DNA of 12,436 nt from Baffinella frigidus (taxonomy: Eukaryota > Cryptophyceae > Cryptomonadales > Baffinellaceae): contig MU646695.1 of assembly GCA_026770585.1 (NCBI GenBank), forward strand, positions 145,185-157,620, written 5' to 3'. Position 1 is the first letter of the stretch. Each line of letters begins with the position of its first letter. A program made the position numbers and the translations under genes. The notes beneath the pieces were generated by a model. That model ran no database searches, was not told the origin of the DNA, and saw nothing but the letters and a program-made list of their open reading frames with translations. Shown piece after piece: positions 1 to 11,000 of the stretch.

Positions 1-44
<44 letters not shown>

Positions 45-51
45 TCTCTCC
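1..51 (+). repeat. CT microsatellite in the upstream intron end
   Basis: This is an almost pure (CT)n tract with a few CCC interruptions. It ends 20 bp before the acceptor of exon 1 and probably serves as, or grew from, the polypyrimidine tract. Confidence 0.9.
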
Positions 52-72
52 TGAGGCTCACAACCTAACCAG

Positions 73-189
73 GCGTACACGGAAATGACTTCCACGATCG
101 AGAGTTACCTTTCGACGCTGCCGGCGTTGGAGCCATTGTGCGATTCGCTCATCCGGAAACGCCACTGGACCATCATTCTCAACGCCGCG
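73..189 (+). CDS. Exon 1: dynein linker segment with RHW motif
   Basis: This exon gives 39 residues including SYLSTLPALEPLCDSLIRKR and then HWTIIL. It matches the 'PLI..L....mr.RHW..i' stretch conserved in dynein heavy chains. The acceptor is CTAACC-AG at 71-72, just after a CT-rich tract that can serve as polypyrimidine tract, and the donor is GTACAC at 190. The incoming phase is taken as 0 because that frame is open and gives the motif. The exon end (GCCGCG plus donor) is echoed at 449-454 and 607-630 downstream. Confidence 0.8.
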
Positions 190-1902
190 GTACACACCCC
201 TAGAGCCAATCTTATCTCAGAAAAGGGATTCTAAAATCCGTTTTCTTAAGTCAACTCCTACACAAATTCGTCAACTTATTCTTTTCTCTTCGCATAAGTT
301 GACAGATTTGAAGGGGAAATGACTTAAGAAAACGGATTTTAGAATCCCTTTTCTGAGATAAAATCTGGTAGGACTTGGCCAAATCGAACCTCGAACTTAC
401 AAGATGCGAAGTTCTAGATGGACCCTTTCGGACATGTAGTGTTTCAAAGCCGCGGTACCCGCCCCTACCCACACAGCGGACTTCGAAGGCATTTCTGAAT
501 AACCCTTAAGCGATAAGACCTGCGACCCTACGGTAGGCACCCCGTAGGGACATAGGGGGGTTCCTACGGATAAGGTAACGGAAACTCGGCCCAACCTCGT
601 TGAGGATGGACCATCGTTCTCAACGCCGCGGGACGCACCCCTCCCACTAGCCCTTGGAGGTGGCTCAAATAGTGCTCTGGAACAGAAATCCCTAATTTCT
701 AAAAGTGGACGTTTCGTGGACGCAGAACCAGACGTACCCGTGCGTGGATGCTCAAAGTGGACGTTTCTTGTGCGTGGACGCTCAAAGTGGACATTGCTTC
801 TAAAAGTGGCCGATCTCTGAAAGTGGCTGATCTCTGAAAGTGGCCGATCTCTGAAAGTGGCTGATCTCTGAAAGTGGGCGATCTCTGAAAGTGGACGTTT
901 CGTGGATGCAGAACCAGACGTACCCGCCGGCCCTGCTCGAAGCAGACTCTCTCAAGCTCAAGCATGTACACCCCTAACCCCTAAACCCTAAACCCCAAAC
1001 CCTAAACCCTAAACCCTAAATTCTGAAACCTGAAGCTTAAGTCTCATGGGAACTCTCTCAAGCTCAAGCATTTACACCCCTAAACCCTGAACCCTGAACC
1101 CTAAACCCTTCACTCCAAACTCTAAACTCTAAACCCTAAACCCTAAACCCTAAACCCTAAACCCCAACCCCTAAACCCTAACCATACACCCTAAACCCTA
1201 AACCTTAACCTTAACCGTAAACCCCGTACTCTAACTTTCGTGGGAACTCTCTCAGGCTCAAGCATGTACACCCCTAACCCCTAAACCCTAAACCCTTAAC
1301 TCCAAACTCTAAACCCTAAACCCTAAACCCTAAACCCTTAACCCCAAACCCCAAACCCTAAACCCTAACCCTTAACCCTAAACCCTAAACCCTAAGTCTC
1401 ATGGGAACTCTCTCAAGCTGAAGCATTTAAGTCGCATGCTCCCTAAACCCTAAACCCTACACTCTAATACCGTAGCCCCAAACCCCAAACCACCAACCCC
1501 TACCCCCTAACCCCCTAACTCCCAACTCCAACCTTCAAACACTACACACTACACACTGTGTCGCGTGAAGTGTTTTCATGAGTCGACCACCTCGACTTCG
1601 AACGGTTTCTGAAACGTAAACCCACCACCTCGACCTCGAGAACGGTGCCTAACACCCCCCCCCCCCTTGCAGTGAGATCGACAATTTATTGCCAAACAAC
1701 CAGCGTCAGTGCCGCACATGCTACGCATTGTGCCACTTACTGTACCCCATGTCGGCCGCTCATACGAGCATTTCCTGGATGGATTGTAACTCCACCTCCT
1801 ACCAACTTGCAGGTGGTGGCGCTGAACCCCGCGAACATGCGCGCGGAGATCAAGGCGATCGCACACATGGCAAGGACTGAGGCCGACGTCGAGCGCCGGT
1901 TC

Positions 1903-1970
<68 letters not shown>

Positions 1971-1983
1971 GTCTTTCTGTCTG

Positions 1984-2037
<54 letters not shown>

Positions 2038-5000
2038 CTTATGTCTCTCTCTCTCTCTCCCTCCCTCTGTCTCTGTCTCTCTGTCTCTGTCTAGCGCAGA
2101 ACCCCGCGCCAAAGCGGACGTCGAGCGCAGTTTCCTCCTAAAAACCCTACCCCCCCTCCTAAAAAAACCTCCTAAAACCCCTAAACCCAAAACCAGTAAA
2201 ACTCGTTCTAAACCCCCTAAACCTTGACCTCCGCAGGGTGAGGCTGATGGGGGAGCGGTGGTCGGATCGTTCCTTCGTCTTCGCGGACTATAAGGTGCGT
2301 TGCTCGAGCGGGACAGGGGTTGTTTCCGCCCCAAAGTTGACAGATGTGTACCGCACACCCAGCATGTCAACTTACGGATAGTCTGCCAACCCGACTCGCT
2401 CCTTTGGTCTTCGCGGACTACACGGTGCTTTCTAGCGGGTTGGCAGACTATTGGTAAGTTGACATGCTGGGTGTGCGGTACGAATTCGTCAACTTTAGAG
2501 TCTTGGCGGACTGCAAGGTGCGTTGCTCGCGAGCCCCGGCACGAAAATGAGGATGGAAAAGCGTGCGATTGGGTACCCAAAAGGCTCCAAGGTTGCTTGA
2601 TTTCCCAGAGTTGACTAATGCAGAAAGTTCCGCTAGCAGTGAGTTATAAAAACTGGATCTCTGTTCTGGTCAAATTTTGCAAACTCGAACCCTCCTTTCG
2701 TTTAAAGCATCAAGATTAAAAACTGGGTGGGAATCTCACATGGATTTCGCATTAAATTCCGCATTAAATCTCACACGGATTCCGCATTGAATCTGATTTT
2801 GCATTAAAATTTGCAGGGACGGGCGCAAGCGGTTCTGGACTCGGACTTTCTGGTGTACGTCAAGAACGACCTCGAGGACTCGAAACCATTTCGGCAATGA
2901 AATTTACTACACAAACCGATATTCACTAGCAACATAAAAAAAACGTGCAGTAATTTTCATTGAAATCCACACACGTGTAGTAATTTTCATTGAAATGCAG
3001 GGACGCGCTCAAGCGGTGCTGGATTCGGATTTCCTGGTGTATGTCAAGAACGACCTCGAGGACTCGATCATGCAACTTCAAGGCATTTCTGCCGCGACAC
3101 GCGGGTCTGAGACGCTGGCCGAAGAGGTCAACCCCCCCTGAACCCAAGACGTTGGAACAAAGGCTGAGACTTCCTGAACGGTATAGACGTTGGGGTTGAG
3201 AACTCATGTGTTAGGGTTCATGGTTTCATGGGGACTAGCACGTGTAACTGAGTGCGGCTTTTCACGTGGAGGCGCTGGCCGAGGAGGTTTACCCCCCCCC
3301 CCCGCGTGCTGACTTTGAAAAAGTCGATTTTGAAAAGTCACTTGTGTTGACTTTTGAAAAGTCAATTTTGACAGATCACTTTTGGTGACTTGTCACGTTG
3401 AGGTTTGGAGGAGTTGGCTTGTCGGTGGTGACTTATGCGGGGAACCCCATTTTTCTTTCAGACTCGGCAAAACGAAATTACCACATGATTCTTTCTTACT
3501 AGTAATATTGACATTTGTGTAGTGATTTTCATCGCCAGAATCTGAAATAAAATTTGTTTCCCCGGATCAATTTATGCGAAGTTGACGTGTTGACTTTTGC
3601 GGTGGTGGTGACTTTCGCGGCAGGTGGCGAGCTGGATCGATAAGTTGTCAGTCACGGTCGAAGTCATCGACTCGTGGGCGCACGTGCAGAGCATCTGGAT
3701 GCAGGTCTCCCCCAATGTCACCCCCCCTGAAAGTCACCCCCCTCCCCGCCAAGTTGTTGTTTTGTAAAGCGCAGCAGAGACCTGCATCTGGATGCAGGTC
3801 TCCTGAACCATGTTCATCCTGAACCATGTTCATCCTGAACCATGTTCATCCTGCACCCTAAACCTTAAACCCTAAACCCTGAAACCTGTCCCTCAGCCCT
3901 ACTCCCTGAACCCTGAACCTTGACCCGCAGCCCTGAACCCTGAACCCTGGCCCTCAGCCCTAAACCCTGAAACCTGAAACCTGAACCGCAGCCTTAAACC
4001 CTAAACCCTGAACCCTGGCCCTCAGACCTGACCCCTACACCCTGAACCGTCAACCCTACGTGCCTAACCCTCATCACCACCAAGGTCACTCCCCCTCGAA
4101 AGTCACGCTCCCCCCCAAAAAGGTGATGAGAAAGGAACGCCTGTTTGTAAAGCGCAGCAGAACCGCAGGCCGCAGCATGCAGGGGGCATCAAGAGGCGCG
4201 GTCCTAGAGCCAATGTGGTAGGACTTGGCCAGGGAGAACTTCGAAGTTAGAAGATGCGAACTTCTAGATGGACCCTTTTGGACATGTAGTGTTTTAAATT
4301 CAAATTTTGCAGTACAAATCATGGTGTTTACTAATAATTGCGGTCCATTTAGAAGTTCGCGTCGTGTAACTTCGAAGCTCGATTTGGCCAAGTCCTACCA
4401 CATTGGCTCTACTGGCTCAACTCAACAAGGATGAGTTGAGTTCCCAGCCCTGGTGGGTCAACTCCTCTCTCTGTCTCGGTCTGATTCGGTCTCGCCAATC
4501 TGACGGGGCTCTTTTCCGCCCCAAAGTTCACGGATTTGCACCACAAAGCCAGAACGTCAAATTGAGGTTCGATTTGGCCAAGTCCTACCACATTGGTTCT
4601 ACCAGGAGCCCTGGAACCTGCCACAGTCCAAAACCGTATGCTAATCCAATACTCATCTCCGTAAACGTGTTGATTAATTGCTTTTGCGGCAACGAAAGTC
4701 ACTATACACATGCTTTACTGTTACTAGTATCGTCCAATTGTGTAGGAGGTTTTGCTGCCCAAAAGCAATTAATCGATACTTTTGCTGAGATTAATACCGT
4801 ATGTACGGAGATCAATACCGTATGGTATCTCTTTACGGAGATTAATACCGTATGGTACATACGGTTTGATTGCGTACCATACGGTATTAATCTCCGTCTT
4901 GTGAACAAGAGACGTTCATCAGAGCCCTTACGATGGCCTACCGCACCTAGTTACCCATGCTAGTCCCCATCAAACCCTGCTTGTCCCCATGAAACCCTCA

Positions 5001-8000
5001 CACTTGAGCCCTCAACCGTCAACCCACACCAGCCCCCAACCCTCACAGGATTTCTCCAACACCACAAAAGTCACCACAAACAACTTAACAGCTCAAACAC
5101 TCGACGTGAAAAGCCTACCGCACTCAGCTACCCATGCTAGTCCCCATGAAACCCTAACACCTGAGCCTTCAACCCTCAACCCCAAACCCAAATCCAAAAG
5201 GTCGAGGCAGTGTTCACCTCTCAAGGCCACTCGAACGAAGCTCTTGCTGCCGAGACGAAGAGGTAAACCCTAAACCCCAGACCCTAAGCAACCGAAACGT
5301 AAACCTCTAACCCCTAACCCCTAACCCCTAAAACCTCGAACGAAGCTCTCGCTGCTGAAACAAAGTGGTGCGCTCCGACCACGCCTTACGCCCAAAACCC
5401 TAAACTCCAAACCCCAAACACTAAATACTAAACACTACACCCGAAACCCCACACCCTACACCTTACACTCAAACCCCCACACCCTACACCCTACACCCTA
5501 CACCCTACACCCTACACCCTACACCCTACACCCTACACCCTACACCCTACGCCCTAAACCCTACACCCCAAACTCCAAACCCGAATCCTGAAACCCGAAA
5601 CCCGAAACCCGCAACCACAAACACTAAAATCTACACCCGAAACCCCACACCCTAAACCCTACACCCTAAACCCTACACCCTAAACCCCGAACCCTAAACA
5701 CGAACACAAAACCCGACGCCCCTGCATGCAACCTCACTGGTGCTTTGGTGCTTTGGTGCGTGTGGACTGTCAACTTGAGCCGCAACAGACTGACAACTTA
5801 CACCGCAACAGACTGACAACTTAAGCCGCAACAGGTTCCAGAAAGTGGACGCCAACTTCCAGCGGGTGGTCCAGCGGGCCCACGACAACCGAAACGTACA
5901 CCCTAAACCCTAAACCCTAAACCATACGCCATGAAACCCTTAACCCTGAACCCTAAACCCTAAACCATACGCCATGAAACCCTAAACCCTGAACCCTAAA
6001 CCCTAAACCCCAAACCCTAAACCCTAAACCCTACGCCATGAAACCCTAAACCCTAAACCCTGAACCCTAAACCCTAAACCATACGCCATGAAACCCCAAA
6101 GCCTAAACCCTTAACCCTAAACCATACGCCATGAAACCCCAAACCCTAAACCCTAAACCCTAAACCCTGCACACTAAACCCTGAGCCCTAAATCCTGAAC
6201 CCCAAACCCTAAACCCTAAACCCTAACCCCTAACCCCTAACCCCTAACCCCTAATCCCTAAACCCTGAACCCCAAACCCCAAACCCTAAACCCTACAGCC
6301 TGAACCCTGAACCCTAAACCCTTAACCCTAAACCCCAAACCCTGAACCCTTAACCCTGAACCCTAAACCCTGAATCCTAAACCCTAAACCCCAAACCCTA
6401 AACCCTAAACCCTAAACCGAAACGTGCGGCGCCTGGAACCCCACCACCTTTCCGCCTGGCGGAGTTCCAGAATCCAAAAGTGTACCGCTCGCGTAAAGTC
6501 ACCGCGTGCAACACCTTTCACCACGCAACACCATTCGCCGTGAAACAATTTTCGCCGGGAATTAACCCTCGCCGAAAAAAAACGAGATTTTGTTTTCGCC
6601 GTGCAACAACTTTCGGCGGTAGGTGGTCACGTGCTGACCTCCCCATGAAACAACTTTCGCCATGCAACAACTTTTTGGATGCAACAACTTTCGGCGTGAA
6701 ACAACTTTCGGCGGCAGGTGGTCACGTGCTGCGCGACGGACCAGCAGCTGCGATCGCTCCTCCCCCAGGTTAGAGCCATTTTTGCATCTGGCCACAAAAA
6801 AAATCTTTTTTGTTGGCCGCAAAAAAACCCCCAACTATGCTGAAAGTTGACAACTTAGTAGCAGCATCGTCAACCTTTGGCAATGTTTCATGCTCCTCCC
6901 CCAGGTGCCCCGCGCCACTCGCCCGTTGACGTTGGAGCCATTCTTATTTGGAGCTGTTTTGTTGGAGCCATTTTTAGTCCTTGGAGCCATTTCGTTAGAG
7001 CCATATTCGTTGGAGCTGTTTTATTAGAGCCAACCTCCTGGAGCTGACTAGGGGTCGAATCGTTGAATAACCCTCGATCACAAAAGTTGACAGGTTTGTA
7101 CCACTACAATACTTTTTCGACATTTTTGTACCAGAAATCATTCATCACGACCGGGCGGATTCCGACCAGTTTCTGGGGAAAGTGATCTCAAGTTGCCAAA
7201 TATATCCTAGGGTCCACTCTTGACCGGTTTTCTCTGTCATTTTGCGATCCTACCGCTCCCCTTGACGCTCCTAGGACCGCTCCTCTAGAAACCGACTTTC
7301 GGCAGGTTGCCCTGAACCCTGACTCATCAACCCTAAACCCTAAACCCTGAACCCCAAATCCCAAACCCTAAACTCCAAACCCCAAACCCCAAACCCCAAA
7401 CCCCAAACCCTAAACCCCAAACCCCAAACCCCAAACCCTACAACAGGTTACTGAACAACTGGAGCTCTCGAAACACTCGCTCTCGCAACATCTCGAGTCG
7501 AAACGCGCTAGGTACCCACCCCAGGCTGACCACGCACCCACTTTAAAACCCGTGGCTGTACAAGTGATGCAGCGTGTAGTAATTTCCATATTTGGTTACA
7601 CGCTTTCCGGGTAGCCACGTGACCAACTCCATACATGACGTCTACAATCGACATTTAAAAAGGGTGCTTGGGTAGCCTCGTGTGGAACAGCTGGAGCTCT
7701 CAAAGCGCTCGCTCTCGCAACATCTCGAGTCGAAACGCGCCAGGTTCGTTCTTTGAACCCCAAACCCCAAATCCTAAACCATGCTGAAACCCTAAACCCT
7801 TCACCCTTAACCCTCCACCTTCCACCTTCCACCTTCCACCTTCTACCCTCCACCCTCCGCCCTCCACCCTCCACCCTCAACTCCCCACCTTCCACCCCAC
7901 AACCCCAACTCTCCACCCTCGCTCCCAGACCTTCAACTCTCCACCCTCCGCCCGCCCGTCAAGGGCCATTCAAGCGTTTTTCGAGCGTTATTGAGAGTGA

Positions 8001-11000
8001 GCGTCTGCGGCGGATTGGTGCCTGGAGGTCGCCGCTTTCAGGCCAAGGTTTTTTTCAAAGGGTTTTCCAGGTTTTTCCAAAGGTTTTTCAAGGTTTCCCG
8101 CGACCCGCGCGCGGGAAGAGCCGAACCCCCTCGAACAATCGCGCGCGGGTCGCGAACCTGCCGGGGGCGCGCAGGCTGGTGGGTGCAGGGCCTCGAGGCC
8201 GCGGACGGGATCCATTGGCGAGGATGTGGGTGGTCACCGGTGCAGCCAGCCTCCCCCGCCCCGCCCTCCTGCCCCTGGATCCCTCCAGCCCCCCCCAAAA
8301 TCTTGCCGTGCCCTTGGAGCTCTTTGTTCGTATATAAGCAAGGGTAAACTATGAAAAACCTGGATCTGGCGTGGAAGGTTTCCCGCGTTTCACGCCAGAT
8401 TGTTCGAGGGGGTTCGGCTCTTTCCGAGCGTCTTATTTGATGCCGAACTATTCCAAAGGTAAACGATTTTCCTTATTCCTTCAGGGGAACTGACTTTTGG
8501 CAACCCCCCTCAAGAATCTGGCGTGGTTTGTACCGGGATGTCGACCCATAACCTTAGTCCGAGTCCATAACCTTGGACCGAGTCGCAACCCTAAACCCTG
8601 AAACATAAACTCTGAACCCTGAACCCTAATCCCTAACCGGCCGGCAGATTCCCGAGGCTGGCCTTCCTCTCCAACCTCGCGCTGCTCGACATGGTGCGGC
8701 CCTCTTTCTTCTTTTCGTGAGCCCAATTTCTTCTCTTCTTGAGCCTCCTTTCTCCTCTTCTTGAGCCCCCTTTCTTCTCTGCTCGACATGGTCAGCCCCC
8801 TTCTGTTTTTACTATCGTGTGGACATGTTTCACTATAGAGTGAATAGGTTTGACCATGGAGTGGATAGGTTTCACTATAGAGTGCAAAAGTTCACTACAA
8901 CGTGCAGAAGTTCACTATTCCCTCTCCAACCTCGCGCTGCTCGACATCGTCAGATCCCTTCTGGTTTCACTATCGAGTGGACATATTTCACTATAGAGTG
9001 GAGCTGGTTTCACTATAGAAGGCACAAGTTCACTACAGGTGGAGAACTTCACTTCTGTCGACATGATAAGCCCCCTTTCTTCTCTTTTTGAGCCCCATTC
9101 TCGACATGGCCAGCCCCCTTCCACAAAGCGGGCTACGAAGAGACTTTACCACGCATCAGTTTCCTAGCTCTGTCTCGCTCGGGCTGACCGACTATTCGCA
9201 AGTGGACAAGCTTGTCCACTTTTGCGGTGCACCTTCTTCAACGTTCCAGCGGGGAAGAGCCTCGGCTCACCAAATTGGCCCAAATAGACTGAGCCAGTGC
9301 TAGAAGCCCGAAACCTGAAACCCTCAGCGGCTGCAGCCGCAGGAGGCTTGTTAGGTCCTCCTCCAGTGGCTTGCCTCGCCTTGAAAGGCCCTTACGACGG
9401 CGTGCCTCCACTTTATAAGTGTTTCCATATGAAATCCCTGAAAGCCTTGTGTCAGATGATCGACGCAGGGGCGAGCCAAGCCACTTCACTGCAAATCGGT
9501 TTACTCCCACTTTACTCCCGCACGTTCCTACACCATCCGCATGCAGTCATCCTCACCCCTCTCTTCTCGATGGGCTACGAGGGCATCGTTGACCCCGGAT
9601 TCCGGGGTGTTACGTTACCAATTTGCATCAAAAAAATCCTTAAAGTTAATTGTCTTGAGGTAAGGTGACTTTTGATGAAAGGTTCGTAGTCCACCGTGTG
9701 GGGAGCTAGGAACCCTCAACCCTGAACGCTGAACAGGTGTCAGCGGCGGCGGACTCGCGGTGCCGAATCGACAAAAGGTGGATCGAAACACCTGACACCA
9801 GTACCTCATACCCTAAACGGTTTAGGGTTCTGGTGTACTGGTGGTACTGGTGTACCCTGAACCCTAAACCCTTACCCCCCCCCTAAGGTGTCTGCGGCGG
9901 CGGTCGATTAACGTTGTACTTTCGATTCAGCATGCGCGATAGTGCCGCGGTGCCCATAAACCCTAACCCGCACCCTCAGCTAGCGTTCTAAACATGAAAC
10001 AATCAGGTGTCTGCGGCGGCGGACTCGCGGACGTTCCTGCAGCATCTTCCCGCCCTCTCCGCCGGCCTCCGAGGTGCCCTCTTCACCTCAGTTGCTTTAC
10101 AGTAGATCTGTGAAGTAAATTGCGTTACAGTGGATATTTGCAGTGAATTGCTTTACAGTAAATTGCCCTCTCCGCCGGCCTCCGAGGTCCCGTTCTCACA
10201 CCACATCAGTTTCTTTACAGTCCGTTTCTTCACGCTAGGTGTTTCCGGGAAATATCTTCACAGTAGATGTGTACAGTAAATGTTTTTACAGGAATAGTGA
10301 GGTGCACCTCAGATCCGTTGCTTCTTCAGCAACCTCACATCAGTTGTTTTACAGTAAATTGCTTTACAGTGATGTGCACCTCAGATAAGTTCCTGCAGCA
10401 TCTTCCCGCCCTCTCCGCAGGCCTCCGAGGTGCCCTCATCACCTCAGTTACTTTACAGTAAATTGCTTTACAGTGAGGGCGCAGCTCCAACCCGACATTC
10501 TAAGCCCCGTATCCACACGAGCAGGATTCGTGATATCCATATCGAACTTCACTACTGCTTGGGAAAGTTCACTATAGGGTGCAGAACTTCACTTTAACAT
10601 GGAGAACTTCACTTTGGAGCAGCCAACACGACATTCTAAGCCCCGTCTCCGCAGGCGGGTCCGCCTGTACATTCCATATCGAGGCGGGCCCGTCCCTCGA
10701 CTCTCGAAGCGTCCTTACGCTCTGCGTTCTGTGTTATTTTAAGGGTGGAATTTGCCATCTTAACCTCGACATAGCTTCACCATAGCACATAATCGACCCC
10801 TAAGATAGCAGAAAGGTGATTTAAATTGAATATTTTTCCATCAGAAATCGCAAGATGTGCTAAGCCCCGTATCTGCACGAGCAGGGTTCGTGATATCCAA
10901 ATCGCCCGAACCGGGCCTTCACTATAGAGCGGACAACTGTACCATAGGGCGGAGAAATTCACTTCATGGTGAAAAACTTCACTATAGCTGTTCGAACCTG

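Noticed and set aside
803-892. CRISPR-like repeats
   Set aside because: Short tandem units without unique spacers, in a eukaryotic intron.
971-1530. True telomere
   Set aside because: The heptamers are degenerate, internal, and flanked on both sides by exons of one gene.
1645-2094. Plus-strand Ser-Leu-rich open frame
   Set aside because: It is produced by the CT microsatellite; it passes through exon 2 in a different frame from the dynein reading.
1576-2580. 334-codon minus-strand open frame rich in Arg-Glu
   Set aside because: It is antisense to exons 2 and 3 and runs through the CT microsatellite and both palindrome arms; low complexity with no domain.
6943-7030. LEPIF-encoding repeats as extra copies of the dynein YLEPIF exon
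   Set aside because: The expected YLEPIF position is already filled by VEAVF in exon 6, the motif lacks an open frame or splice sites, and it recurs in intron 12 out of order.
7753-8337. Overlapping long open frames on both strands
   Set aside because: They cover a CCACCCT array and the GC-rich hairpin block; GC-rich repeats lack stops in several frames.
8331-8480. snRNA or tRNA gene after the TATA-like site
   Set aside because: No convincing A/B boxes, cloverleaf or known snRNA motifs could be found by eye.
9297-9668. 123-codon plus-strand open frame in intron 10
   Set aside because: No recognisable family, no splice sites in dynein phase, and a length that is possible by chance in this composition. 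Kept only as a low-priority note.
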